This document shows, piece after piece, positions 35,663-45,017 of a DNA stretch of 64,000 nucleotides. Below the pieces are notes generated by a model. It had not been told where the DNA came from. It made no database searches and saw nothing but the letters and a program-made list of their open reading frames with translations. A program made the position numbers and the translations under genes. Within the stretch, counting starts at the first letter, position 1. Every line of letters begins with the position of its first letter. This stretch comes from Flaviflagellibacter deserti (GTDB lineage Bacteria; Pseudomonadota; Alphaproteobacteria; Rhizobiales; Methylopilaceae): assembly GCF_042652085.1 (NCBI RefSeq), contig NZ_JBHSJF010000006.1, forward strand, positions 868,001 to 932,000. The letters run 5' to 3'.

Positions 35663-35873
35663 TGCTTCAGGCCGATCGTCACCGGCTGTCGTCTTCATCG
35701 GACTCCGATCTTCGGTGGAGATCGTCACCGACTACAGCTCCATGCAGGTCAAGAGCGCAAACTCATCGAACAGGGCGCTCCTGTTCCTGCCTGACTGGAT
35801 CGTGCAAATGCCGATTACCTCGGTGTCAACAATCTCTCGAGTGGAGGCTTGTTAATGTCACGCGGCAAATAAT

Positions 35874-36749
35874 TTAATTAAATGGCCGCGGTCGAAAACT
35901 TTCAGACACGCTAACCAGATCGGGTGAGGACATTGCAGAGCTTAGGAGTGAAGAAGCGGACGCGGTGACGTCGTCTATGCGATCGACGGAAATCAACGCA
36001 GCCACCATCTCTACGATGTGATGATCCTCCGCGCGGATCGCTACGTTCAGAGCGGGTAGAGCTGGCATCTCGGCCACGATACGATTGGCAAACCGGCTAG
36101 CCTTGTTCAGTACGCAGGGAGTGAAACCAATTCCCCCTGCGGCAAGCTCGTAGGCGTGGAGGCTGCTGTTGACGTCGATGATACGTTCGATCTGGATTTT
36201 TGCCTTGCGCAATTCCGTGAAGGCGAGATCCCACACCCCACGTTCTTCGGTAGACTGGATGAAGGTGCCGTTTCTCGCACCTATCCATCCAAGCTCCACG
36301 TTTATGAGCTCGTCGGTGGGCGCCTCGACGGCCGGTATGTACATCGTCAAATCCAGGTCATCACGAGCCCAGAGCGTCTCCGACGGCGCGAACGTGATCT
36401 CCAGTTCATAACCGCTCGACTGCTGTAATGCCCGGATGATGGAAACGATGTCACTTGCACCAAGAAGGCTGGACAGTCCAATTTTAAGTCGTCGATGTGC
36501 TGTCCTGCCGCTGAGCGAGTTCTGGAAGATATCGTTTATCTTGCGGACAGCGTGAAGGACGTGCTCTCCGTCTTTGGACACCCTCACCGTGTGCCCATGC
36601 CGCTCAAAGATCCTGATGCCGAGGCCCTGCTCGAACCGTTTTACGGCAAGAGAAATGGCCGGCTGAGATAGTCGCAGCAGATCGGCAGCTTTGGTGAATG
36701 AAGCGCTGTCCGCCACCGCCAGGAGAATCTGTATGTCTCGCATACGCAT
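35874..36749 (-). CDS. LysR-family transcriptional regulator
   Basis: 291 residues. The HTH is LAVADSASFTKAADLLRLSQ then PAISLAVKRFEQGLG, and the effector domain begins near RRLKIGLSSLLGASD. The base composition is noticeably less GC-rich than in the left half of the window. No partner gene is adjacent on its divergent side: 547 bases separate it from the polysaccharide regulator. Its target is unknown. The 211 bases between the two LysR genes (35663-35873) hold nothing I can support. Confidence 0.9.
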   Translation of the reverse strand: MRMRDIQILLAVADSASFTKAADLLRLSQPAISLAVKRFEQGLGIRIFERHGHTVRVSKDGEHVLHAVRKINDIFQNSLSGRTAHRRLKIGLSSLLGASDIVSIIRALQQSSGYELEITFAPSETLWARDDLDLTMYIPAVEAPTDELINVELGWIGARNGTFIQSTEERGVWDLAFTELRKAKIQIERIIDVNSSLHAYELAAGGIGFTPCVLNKASRFANRIVAEMPALPALNVAIRAEDHHIVEMVAALISVDRIDDVTASASSLLSSAMSSPDLVSVSESFRPRPFN

Positions 36750-37296
36750 AGCGAAGAGCTCCTTGAATCAGAGTCTACTCCCTCGCCGCACTCATGGGTT
36801 GCTGACTGAACTTAAATGATGGGTCGCGGGTTCCGCACCCGATGAGTTCTCTCAGCAGCTGGCGCGAGAATTTTTCCAAGGACACATCGCCCCAACGGAA
36901 AATGGCCGAATAGTTTTTTTTAATTTTACGTCAAATTTCCGCCATCGTATCATCGCAGCGAAGACCAATCTAATAAATAAAAACTAAATTGAGGTCGAGA
37001 CGTGTTCAACCACAGAAACTCGTCCCTGTATTGGCAACATCAAAATAAGTTCCACGGAAAAAGAACGGCCGTAGGAGTGAAAGCTCGCGAGAAGTTGCGA
37101 GTGTCTTCCTGTACACATTTGTTCATTGCCGTACTGACATTGCTGTTTTCGCTGGCCGGAGTCCGTCGAAGCGTTTTGGTCCAGAGATATCAACTGGCCG
37201 CGCAGGACCGGATACGCGCCAGAATTGTGGAGTGGTTCCATGAACTCAGATCGCCAATAGACGGTCAGTTCATATGCCGGCGTCAGGGGGGCTAAT
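36750..37296. other. AT-rich intergenic region before the polysaccharide locus
   Basis: 547 bases without a secure gene. It contains a CGGGT/ACCCG palindrome (36828-36842), a run of seven or more Ts near 36914 and an AT-rich stretch to about 36990, probably promoter sequence. A rightward frame at 37002-37295 (97 codons, with one hydrophobic segment) ends one base before the next gene's ATG. It has no recognisable homology, and an opposite-strand frame overlaps it, so I do not call it. Confidence 0.5.
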
Positions 37297-38262
37297 ATGC
37301 AACAGATGCCTTTTGAAACTGTTCTCGCTGGGCAAAACGTCCTACTAAGGGAAGGTTTGGCCCGTGTTCTGCCCCCTTCTGATTTCAAGATAGTCGCATC
37401 GACAACCTGTATCGACGATCATGTGGTTGCTTTGGTGACGCGGGAGAATGCCGCTTTGCTTATCATCGACGTTAGCGATGATTTCGATGCTGCGATCGCT
37501 CAAATTGAATGTTTCAAACGGCAGTGTCCACTGGGTCGGGTCGTTGTGCTGGCGCATCAGCATCTGTTTCCCGAGATTGTGTCCGCACTCCGCGCCGGCG
37601 CGAACGCTTACCTAGTCAACATCGCTACGTGCGAAGCATTCATCAAATCCCTCGAACTGGTGATGCTTGGCGAAACGGTTCTGCCCCCGGCGATGTTGAC
37701 CGCCATTTTCGATCATGAAAGCGACCGTCTGGTTGGACACCGCATCTGCTACAACAACCAGAAATGCATCGAAGATAGGCTCGCAGGGCCACGTCATTTG
37801 GACGATGACGATGCTGACACGTCCTATGATAACGGCGCGGCTGTGCGAGAGCTTCCCCCAGTCGGCGGCGGTTGCACGCCGCGTCTGTCGATCAGGCAAA
37901 AATCCATTCTGAGCTGCCTGACCGAGGGCGATTCAAACAAGGTCATCGCGCGCAAGATGAATATTGCCGAGGCCACCGTGAAGGTGCACGTCAAAGCAAT
38001 CCTACGCCGGATTCACGTTCATAATCGCACGCAAGCGGCAATCTGGGCGATGAACAGCGGCTTATTTTTCTCGGCGAAGGATGTCCACCGATCCCCGGGC
38101 CTGTTGAATGAAACCCCGGCCGACTTGGATGTTGCGAACGTCTCGCCGTCGGGGCTCATCAAGAGATCGCCGCCAGCGCGCGAGCCCAATGGAGCTGGAC
38201 GCGCCGCCCTGTCGAACCTCGGTTTGCTGCTCCGCAACGGCGTTCACCGGAGCGGTCATTGA
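37297..38262 (+). CDS. NarL/LuxR-type response regulator of the polysaccharide locus
   Basis: 321 residues. The N-terminal receiver-like domain (1-125) keeps the acceptor Asp58 (LLIIDVS), but the usual Lys near residue 108 is Asn (AYLVN), so phosphorylation signalling may be altered. An acidic linker (157-190, with a DDDDAD run) leads to a LuxR/GerE HTH at about 197-256 (LSIRQKSILSCLTEGDSNKV, then IARKMNIAEATVKVHVKAIL). A 65-residue C-terminal extension is unusual. AGGGGG lies 7 bases before the ATG. It stands at the head of the exopolysaccharide genes and is the best candidate to bind the three 7-2-7 repeats found inside the locus. Confidence 0.88.
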   Translation: MQQMPFETVLAGQNVLLREGLARVLPPSDFKIVASTTCIDDHVVALVTRENAALLIIDVSDDFDAAIAQIECFKRQCPLGRVVVLAHQHLFPEIVSALRAGANAYLVNIATCEAFIKSLELVMLGETVLPPAMLTAIFDHESDRLVGHRICYNNQKCIEDRLAGPRHLDDDDADTSYDNGAAVRELPPVGGGCTPRLSIRQKSILSCLTEGDSNKVIARKMNIAEATVKVHVKAILRRIHVHNRTQAAIWAMNSGLFFSAKDVHRSPGLLNETPADLDVANVSPSGLIKRSPPAREPNGAGRAALSNLGLLLRNGVHRSGH

Positions 38263-38346
38263 GGACTGTCACGATGCAACCGGAGAGTTATCATTATGTG
38301 GCGATTTCGATTGCTCATCGACCTCTTCGAGCCCGAGGGATCTCTC

Positions 38347-39636
38347 ATGAGGAAGGTCCGCCGTGTTGGGGCGGGCTTGGCTATGGCCAGCCTGACCACG
38401 GTCGGTCCGGCAATGGCCGAGTATCGGGTGGACGTCGGTGACGTCATCGAAATTCAGGTCGCAAGAGTTCGCGAACTGCAACGACGTGTGACGGTCACGC
38501 CGGAGGGCCGCATATCTTTCCCAGTACTGGGCAGCGTGTCGGTGGCAGGTCTTTATCCCTCAGAGATGGAAGCGAGAATCCAGGCGATGATGGGCACCAA
38601 GGTGTTCAGGCAGTTATCGACGGACGGACGCGAATATGCGGTGGAGATAGAGGCCGATGAGGTCACGGCGAGCGTAGCGCAATACAGGCCCCTCTATATC
38701 AATGGTGACGTCTTGAGGCCCGGCGAGTTGCCTTTCCGCCCATTGATGACCGTGCGCCAACTGGTGGCCGTGGCGGGGGGCTACGATCTGTTGCGGCAGC
38801 GGGCGGGCAACCCGGCAGTCCTCGCGGCGGATCTGCGGAGTGAATATCAGTCGCTTTGGATGGAGCTCGCCAGAGAGGAAGCGCGGGTTTTGCGGCTCAA
38901 GGCTGCGTTGGGCGGCAAGGACTTCATTGAGGCCGAACTCTTGACGCCGTCGACCGTTCCTTCACTCAGAATCGCGGAAATCGTCGAGGTCGAATCCGAT
39001 CATCTGAAGACCGAAAATTCGGACCATGAACGCGAGAGATCTTATCTCACCCGGTCCATCAAGCAGGCGGACGAGCAGATCAAGATGCTCGCGGCGCAGG
39101 AGGCGAAGGAGGAACAGGGAACACAGGCCGATATGGAGGAACTGCAAAAGGTCGAAGAGATGTTCGGCAGGGGCTCCTTGCCGAGCACCCGCGTGACCGA
39201 GGCGCGGCGGGCCGTGTTGCTGTCGTCCACTCGGAAGTTGCAGACCGGTGCGCAGTTGATGGAGGTCAAGAAGCAGCAGGACCAATCCGCGAGGCAGCTG
39301 GAACGGCTTGAGGACCAACGCAAGATTAAGCTGCTGCAGGAGTTGCAGGACGCACGCATGGCGCTCGACCGCACTCAAGCCAAGCTGCAAGGGACTGGCG
39401 AGAAACTGCAATACACAGGACAAAAACCGCATCTCCCTCGCGATCAGGAACCCAAGCCAAGTTTTTCGATCGTCAGAAAGGGTGAAAAGGACCGTCAACG
39501 CATCGTCGCGAACGAGGATTCCGAGCTCCAGCCGGGTGACGTGGTCGAAGTAGCCCTGCGGTCGGAATATACGACGGGAATGGACGTGCAGTCGCCCGCC
39601 CCCGACGCGCAAGCGCATGCGCTGGCGACGCCATAA
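38347..39636 (+). CDS. Polysaccharide export protein, Wza/ExoF-like
   Basis: 429 residues from ATG 38347, where a signal peptide begins (MRKVRRVGAGLAMASLTTVG, then PAMA). The mature N-terminus is a polysaccharide export (Poly_export) domain (YRVDVGDVIEIQV) followed by an SLBB-like domain (YINGDVLRPGELPFRPLM). A long coiled coil (about 175-370) and a C-terminal beta region follow. The coiled coil and the absence of a lipobox Cys resemble rhizobial ExoF rather than E. coli Wza. It probably forms the outer-membrane or periplasmic part of the export channel. It converges, 3 bases away, with the sugar transferase gene. Confidence 0.88.
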   Translation: MRKVRRVGAGLAMASLTTVGPAMAEYRVDVGDVIEIQVARVRELQRRVTVTPEGRISFPVLGSVSVAGLYPSEMEARIQAMMGTKVFRQLSTDGREYAVEIEADEVTASVAQYRPLYINGDVLRPGELPFRPLMTVRQLVAVAGGYDLLRQRAGNPAVLAADLRSEYQSLWMELAREEARVLRLKAALGGKDFIEAELLTPSTVPSLRIAEIVEVESDHLKTENSDHERERSYLTRSIKQADEQIKMLAAQEAKEEQGTQADMEELQKVEEMFGRGSLPSTRVTEARRAVLLSSTRKLQTGAQLMEVKKQQDQSARQLERLEDQRKIKLLQELQDARMALDRTQAKLQGTGEKLQYTGQKPHLPRDQEPKPSFSIVRKGEKDRQRIVANEDSELQPGDVVEVALRSEYTTGMDVQSPAPDAQAHALATP

Positions 39637-39639
39637 TCC

Positions 39640-40410
39640 TTATTCGGGCTTTGAACGTGTGCTCGCAGGAATGTCGGGAGCCTTAGTGATATCTCGGCCC
39701 TTGGACGACGGCACCGAAGCGATCTTCAACTCGCTTTCAATCCCGAACCACCGGGGAACGCGCCCGCCAGCAAGTAGCATGACGGTCGTAAGGATTATCC
39801 GCAGGTCGTTTAGCAGGCCGATTTCCCGGCAGTAACGCTCGTAGTAACCGAATTTGATCGGCATGATCTTGTGCCGGTAAAGGATAACCGGATCGTCGTC
39901 CCGATCGAGCAGGGAACTCTCGTCTCGAAACAGGATCGCGGCATAATCCGTCATTCCAGGACGTACGGAGAGGATGATGGCCCTCTGCTCCGAGGAGTAG
40001 AATTTCATGAACTCGGGCACCTCGGGACGGGGGCCGACAAGGGACATGTCGCCGAACAGAACGTTGATGAGTTGCGGCAGCTCGTCGAGCTTGGTCTTCC
40101 TGAGAACGGCACCGACACGCGTAACCCGCTTGTCCGCGCGCACCGTGAGTGCCGTGTCGCCCGCCGCCCTCCGGACACCCATCGACCGGAATTTGTAGAT
40201 TCGGAATTCGCGGCCGTCGCGCCCCACGCGATCCTGCCGAAAGAAGACCGGGCCGGGACTGTCTCGTTTGATCGCGATCGCGACGATCAGAAATATCATC
40301 GATAGTATGACGAGGCCGAGAGCTGACCCAACGACATCCAGAGCGCGCTTGAGTGCAAGCGTCACCAATGACGGCCGAGCGATCGTCGGACGATCGTCGC
40401 GAGCAGACAT
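39640..40410 (-). CDS. Initiating sugar transferase (undecaprenyl-phosphate type)
   Basis: 256 residues of the small monotopic phosphoglycosyl transferase family. It has one membrane re-entrant or spanning segment at about residues 22-47 with the following basic patch, then FRIYKFRSM, LDELPQLINVLFGDMSLVGP and RP. Such enzymes put the first sugar-1-phosphate on undecaprenyl phosphate and so start repeat-unit assembly. The C-terminal 40 residues are an extension past the usual end. It is the last gene of a leftward operon with the aminotransferase and the SDR. Confidence 0.92.
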   Translation of the reverse strand: MSARDDRPTIARPSLVTLALKRALDVVGSALGLVILSMIFLIVAIAIKRDSPGPVFFRQDRVGRDGREFRIYKFRSMGVRRAAGDTALTVRADKRVTRVGAVLRKTKLDELPQLINVLFGDMSLVGPRPEVPEFMKFYSSEQRAIILSVRPGMTDYAAILFRDESSLLDRDDDPVILYRHKIMPIKFGYYERYCREIGLLNDLRIILTTVMLLAGGRVPRWFGIESELKIASVPSSKGRDITKAPDIPASTRSKPE

Positions 40411-40416
40411 GGCGTG

Positions 40417-41664
40417 TCACTCCAAGATGTTTCGTACCACGGCCACGACGCGATCGATCTCGTCGTCGGTCATGCCTGGAAACAGTGGCAACGTCACTGC
40501 GCCGGCGAAATAGCGGCTGGCGACGGGGAAGTCATCGGGCTCGCAGCGATAGCGCTCCTTCCAATAGGTCATCTCGTGCAAGGGTCGGTAGTGGACCGAC
40601 GTGCCGATGCTTTCGGCGGTCAGACCCGCGATCAACATATCACGGTTGGCGCGCGCGGTTTCGTTGACCCGTATCGGGAACATGTGCCAGGCATGAAGGC
40701 CACCCTGAGGTGCGGGCGTCGGACATTCGACGGGCAGGCCTGCCAGCTTTTCGAGATAGCGTTCCGCTGCCCTTTGTCGCGACAACTGGAAGCTCTCCGC
40801 CCGCGAAAGCTGGACCACGCCGACAGCGGCCGCGACGTCGGTGAGGTTGTATTTGAATCCTGGAGCAACGACGTCATAGGACCAGGAGGCGCCAACCTTG
40901 CGGAACCGGTCGAAGGCATCACGATCGAGTCCGTGTGTGCGCATGGTGCGCGCCCGCACGGCAATCTTCGGATCCCGGGTTACGATCATGCCGCCTTCGC
41001 CGGTGGTGATCGGCTTGCTCGCGTAGAAGCTGAACACGGTTGCGTCGGAATCCCAGGATCCGATCAAACGGCCATCGCGGCGCGTCGGCAATGCATGAGC
41101 AGCATCCTCGATCACTCTCAGGCCGTGACGGCGGGCAAAAGCCAACACCTCGACCATGTCACAGGGATAGCCCGCGAAATGAACCGGCATAATCGCCTTG
41201 CAGCGCGGCGTCAGACGCCGCTCGGCCTGATCGAGATCGATGCAGCGCGTACCTTCCTCGACATCGACCAGCACGATTTCCGCCCCGAGATAACGGATGA
41301 CCGAAGCGGTCGCCGTGAAGGTCAGCGTCGGCACGAGGACTTCATCGCCGGGGCCGATGCCGCAAGCTTCTGCGGCGAGATGAAGCCCGGCGGTAGCCGA
41401 ATTGACTGCTACCGCCTCCACATCGCCGCCCATGAAAGCGGCGAAGCTTTGCTCGAATTCGCGCGCCTTGGCGCCGGTCGTGAGCCAACCCGATCGGAGC
41501 ACCTCGGTCACGGCTTCGATCTCCGCCTCCCCGATGATCGGCCGGAAACATGGGATGCTGGTGGGAGCGGGCCGGACCTCTGGTTCTCGTGGTCCTGACG
41601 GAGGTTCGTCTTTCGTTGGCCGACGGGATTGCGTCAGTGTTTCGAGAGGCTGCCGGTACCGCAT
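40417..41664 (-). CDS. DegT/DnrJ/EryC1/StrS sugar aminotransferase
   Basis: 415 residues. The PLP lysine is K217 in FYASKPITTGEGG, the pyridine-N Asp is in VIEDAAHALP, and VPTLTFTATASV is the usual cofactor-binding stretch. It makes an amino sugar nucleotide from a keto sugar, so the polymer probably contains an amino sugar. An N-terminal extension of about 38 Pro/Arg-rich residues precedes the fold, and a later start may be the true one. It lies 27 bases after the SDR gene and 6 before the sugar transferase. Confidence 0.92.
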   Translation of the reverse strand: MRYRQPLETLTQSRRPTKDEPPSGPREPEVRPAPTSIPCFRPIIGEAEIEAVTEVLRSGWLTTGAKAREFEQSFAAFMGGDVEAVAVNSATAGLHLAAEACGIGPGDEVLVPTLTFTATASVIRYLGAEIVLVDVEEGTRCIDLDQAERRLTPRCKAIMPVHFAGYPCDMVEVLAFARRHGLRVIEDAAHALPTRRDGRLIGSWDSDATVFSFYASKPITTGEGGMIVTRDPKIAVRARTMRTHGLDRDAFDRFRKVGASWSYDVVAPGFKYNLTDVAAAVGVVQLSRAESFQLSRQRAAERYLEKLAGLPVECPTPAPQGGLHAWHMFPIRVNETARANRDMLIAGLTAESIGTSVHYRPLHEMTYWKERYRCEPDDFPVASRYFAGAVTLPLFPGMTDDEIDRVVAVVRNILE

Positions 41665-41691
41665 AGCTTCACCTCGATGCTGAAGATCAAT

Positions 41692-43287
41692 TCACCGTGC
41701 TGCGGAGGCAATTCGATTCAGGTGCATGAATTCGGTTTCCCAACCGGTGATGTTGAAGTCAGCAAAGCTCTCGGTTCCGTGCTCCTTCAGATAAAGGACG
41801 TTGCTGTATGTCGGCAGGGAATAGTCGCCAACCTGGTTGGAGCGTACGAGCCCAACGACCTGTGCGATGCCACGTTCGATTGTCCAGGCCGGCTCAAATC
41901 CGAGCTGAGACCGGATCTTTGCGAATGAGACCCGATAATTGCGTTTATCGACGAACGTATCGTCTGAGGTGATGACTGCATCCGGGACTTGTCTGTTGAT
42001 GAGCTCGGCAATCTCGCCCAGCGTGTAGTTCTGCTCATCGCTTCCGACATTGAAGGATTCACCCGCCACCAATTGGGTTGTGGCCCGCAGTGTCATGGCT
42101 ATGGCACGCGCGACGTCATCGACGTGTACGAAGGGGCGCCACTGATCCGCGCCGTAGACGGTGATCATTCCGTCTCGGACAGCCTTGGCGCAGAGCAGGT
42201 TGACGACCAGGTCGAACCGCGTCCGGCCGGAGATGCCGTAAATGGTGGCAAATCGCAGGCAGGTTACGGAGAAATTGGGATCGTTGAGGCCGCGCAGAAC
42301 GGCTTCGGACGCGACCTTGCTTTGTGCGTAGAGCGACTGCGGATTAAAGTTCGACTCTTCGTCCACGATGTCGTCGCATGCTCCATAGACGGAGCAGGAA
42401 CTGGCGAAGATAAACCTGCGTACGCCGCGAGCCTTGGCGATCTCACCGATCACCTTGGTTGCCGTCACATTGATGTCGACCGTCAGATCGGCATCGACCG
42501 CACAGGCCGGGTCGCCCACGAGCCCACCGAGATGGATAACCGAACCCATTCCGCTCACGGCGCGTGTGAGTGCCTCGATGTGGCGGAAATCCTCGCGGAT
42601 CAGAGTGAAGTTCGGGTGGCCCGACACCCGGGACAGCGTCTCATCGCCGAAATGCATGGCATCCAGAACCGAAACCTGGAGGCCCTGGTTCAGCAATTTC
42701 TCAACGAGCGCCGAACCGATATAGCCCCCGCCCCCGATCACAAGGACTTTGTCCTGGGAAGTATCGACCCGAATATTACTGATAGTAAGGTCACTCGCAC
42801 GTCGATCTTCCGAACGCACTTCCGACCGCAGAACAAAGGAAAGCACGCGCGAAAGCGAATGCAGGATCATCGATCCCAGGATCGTCGCGATCAACAAACT
42901 GAATGTGAGTTCGCTGGGTGGTTCCTCAATCAACAGGACCGAGCCCGCAGCGATGAAGAGTGCAATGTTGAGCCAGCCGATACGGCGAAGCTTCGTCCAC
43001 AGACCATAGCTATAGGTCCGGGTATAGAATCCAAACCCGGTGAACGCGAGAAGCGCCAATATCGTGCACAGACCGACAACGAATGCCGTATCTGCTGACT
43101 CGGCTGAGGTCAGCGAAGAAATATTGCGGCCCTCGACGATGGTCCAGCTGAACAAAAACGCCGCCCAGATTGACGCAATATCGACGGCGATACGCAGGAT
43201 CGTCCCCAGGGGCGGAACGAACGAGAGGAGATAATGAGGCATTGCCGGTGCCTCGAGCCAAGATCTCGTCGGTGTCGTCATGGACAT
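41692..43287 (-). CDS. Membrane-anchored GalE-type SDR (sugar epimerase/dehydratase)
   Basis: 531 residues. The N-terminal ~150 residues contain about four membrane spans (near 30-50, 68-88, 104-120 and 128-148). An extended SDR domain begins at 180 with VLVIGGGGYIGSALVEKLL. The catalytic set is Ser299 (SSCSVYG), Tyr320 and Lys324 (YAQSK). Four spans before a nucleotide-sugar Rossmann domain is the layout of CapD/FlaA1-like (PglF) enzymes, but their soluble part is of another SDR type. Here it reads as GalE/WcaG-like. It is the first gene of the leftward operon. Confidence 0.87.
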   Translation of the reverse strand: MSMTTPTRSWLEAPAMPHYLLSFVPPLGTILRIAVDIASIWAAFLFSWTIVEGRNISSLTSAESADTAFVVGLCTILALLAFTGFGFYTRTYSYGLWTKLRRIGWLNIALFIAAGSVLLIEEPPSELTFSLLIATILGSMILHSLSRVLSFVLRSEVRSEDRRASDLTISNIRVDTSQDKVLVIGGGGYIGSALVEKLLNQGLQVSVLDAMHFGDETLSRVSGHPNFTLIREDFRHIEALTRAVSGMGSVIHLGGLVGDPACAVDADLTVDINVTATKVIGEIAKARGVRRFIFASSCSVYGACDDIVDEESNFNPQSLYAQSKVASEAVLRGLNDPNFSVTCLRFATIYGISGRTRFDLVVNLLCAKAVRDGMITVYGADQWRPFVHVDDVARAIAMTLRATTQLVAGESFNVGSDEQNYTLGEIAELINRQVPDAVITSDDTFVDKRNYRVSFAKIRSQLGFEPAWTIERGIAQVVGLVRSNQVGDYSLPTYSNVLYLKEHGTESFADFNITGWETEFMHLNRIASAAR

Positions 43288-43714
43288 CGTCTATCTCCGC
43301 GGCATCGGATTTCGCTCGATCGCACGGCCCGGTTCCATCTCGCGTTGGCGATCCGGAAAGTGTCCGTACGTCGCATTGATGCGCGGAAATGATAGTCTTA
43401 CCCGTCCTCCGGGCGCGTGACTAAACCGTGTTATGACCAGTATGCGTCAGGCGAGCGAGCGCCGAAGTTGTGCATGCGCGCATGCCGATCCCTGCTGCCG
43501 CCGTCAGTGTCACTACGCATCTTGGCAGCGCCCGCGAGAACGATGCCGCGATGATCTCAGCGCGACTTCGCGCAGACCCAATGTCGCTGAAATCGCGTAC
43601 CCCCATGTAGGTATACTCCGTCATACGCGGACGCCCGTTACTGCGCTGTGGTACTCATCTCGGAAGTAGAGCCGTGCTGTCGGACCCGAGTGATACCGGA
43701 GGGCATGACGCGAA
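43288..43714. other. Divergent control region of the two main polysaccharide operons
   Basis: 427 bases between the leftward SDR-aminotransferase-sugar transferase operon and the rightward GT4-Wzy-Wzc-Wzx operon. No protein-like frame is present. It carries one 16-base inverted repeat at 43598-43613, 101 bases before the GT4 start. It also contains ATGCGCGCAT near 43470-43480. Confidence 0.6.
43598..43613. promoter_or_regulatory. Candidate 7-2-7 operator, site 1
   Basis: TACCCCC-AT-GTAGGTA: the right half reads TACCTAC on the other strand. It agrees with site 3 at 13 of 16 positions. NarL-family regulators bind inverted TACYYMT heptamers two bases apart, the spacing seen here. It lies 101 bases before the GT4 gene and 310 bases before the SDR gene. 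Confidence 0.6.
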
Positions 43715-45016
43715 ATGAATGCACTTCCAAAACCACAGGGTATTCGCACGAGACCGCACGTGCTTTGCATCGGCGGAGAGGACCATGCTCTTCGTGTTCC
43801 GTTCCTGCTTGCTCTGCGTGAGCGCGGCTTTCAGGTTAGCGCGGCGGCTACCGCCGATCCGGCGCCGTTCGCGCGTGCGGGGATCGACTACTATCCATTT
43901 CAGTTCGACCGGTTTATCGCACCGCTGGCTGACCTGACGGCGTGCAAGGCGCTTGCGAAGCTAATCGCCGATGTTCGCCCGGAGATTGTGCAGAGCTTCG
44001 ACACGAAGCCGGACCTGTTGGTACCCTTGGCTGCAGGACGCATTCCGGGGGTCAATATCGTCTGTACGATTAACGGCCTAGCTTATCTCTATTCATCGCG
44101 TTCGCCGAAGGCACTGTTGCTTCGCCCGATTTGGCGCGCGCTTCAACGGATTGCGGCGCGTTCGACAACGGTGACTGTATTCCAGAACGTCGATGACCAG
44201 ACGTTCTTCGAACGGTATGGCATGACAGGTCGGAGCGCCAAGCGGTTGATCCCGGGGTCCGGTGTCGATGTCGACAGGTTCGACCAGGCTGTCGCGACCG
44301 GGCCGTCTCCGGAAGAGCTCCGCCACACGCTTGGCCTCGGCGGCTGCGAAACGATCGTCACGGTATCGCGCATGACGCGGCAGAAGGGAATTCCGACCTT
44401 GCTCGAGGCGGCAGCGGAGGTCCATCGGCATCGTCCGGGCGTCCGATTTCTGTTGGTGGGGCCGCGGGACAGCGAGGGCCCGCTCGCCGTAACGCAAAAC
44501 GAGATCGACCGACATAAGCCCTACGTGCTCGCACTCGGTCCGCGCTCCGACGTACCGTCATTGCTCGCTATTGCGGACGTGTTTGCTCTCCCGACCGAAT
44601 ACCGCGAAGGCATTCCGCGCGCACTGCTGGAGGCAGCCGCCGCGTCACGCCCGATCGTGACAACCCGGATGCCTGGTTGCCGCGACGTAATTCGCGACGG
44701 CTGGAATGGTTATCTGGTTGCGCCGCATTCGCCACGGCAACTGGCGGGCAGAATTCTCGATCTGCTCCGCGATCGCGAAACTGCCGGGGTGATGGGCACA
44801 CGGGCCGCAACGTTGGTCCGAAGCGAATTCAGTCTCGAGGTGATCGTCGAGCGATACGCCTCGCTCTACGAGGAGTTGATCAACCGTTCGCTTCAGAAGC
44901 GGATGAAACTGGGTGTGGAAGGGCTCGAACGCGACCTTTGCCAAGATAGTGCGCCGCAGTTCGGCATAGCCCATTTGGACATTACGCTAGCCTGCCGATC
45001 TGGCGCGCGGTTTTGA
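43715..45016 (+). CDS. Glycosyltransferase family 4
   Basis: 433 residues with a GT-B fold. The N-terminal part (NGLAYLYSSRSP) belongs to the pattern of the family that includes CapM/WbnK-like transferases. The C-terminal domain has IVTVSRMTRQKGIPTLLEAA and the nucleotide-sugar Glu motif REGIPRALLEAAA. It adds a sugar to the lipid-linked repeat on the cytoplasmic side. The last 35 residues are an extension without homology that I can see. It is followed 1 base later by the Wzy-like gene. Confidence 0.9.
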   Translation: MNALPKPQGIRTRPHVLCIGGEDHALRVPFLLALRERGFQVSAAATADPAPFARAGIDYYPFQFDRFIAPLADLTACKALAKLIADVRPEIVQSFDTKPDLLVPLAAGRIPGVNIVCTINGLAYLYSSRSPKALLLRPIWRALQRIAARSTTVTVFQNVDDQTFFERYGMTGRSAKRLIPGSGVDVDRFDQAVATGPSPEELRHTLGLGGCETIVTVSRMTRQKGIPTLLEAAAEVHRHRPGVRFLLVGPRDSEGPLAVTQNEIDRHKPYVLALGPRSDVPSLLAIADVFALPTEYREGIPRALLEAAAASRPIVTTRMPGCRDVIRDGWNGYLVAPHSPRQLAGRILDLLRDRETAGVMGTRAATLVRSEFSLEVIVERYASLYEELINRSLQKRMKLGVEGLERDLCQDSAPQFGIAHLDITLACRSGARF

Positions 45017-45017
45017 C

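Noticed and set aside
36984..37388. Two opposing small frames before the NarL-type regulator
   Set aside because: No homology, they contradict each other, and the region is AT-rich promoter-like sequence.
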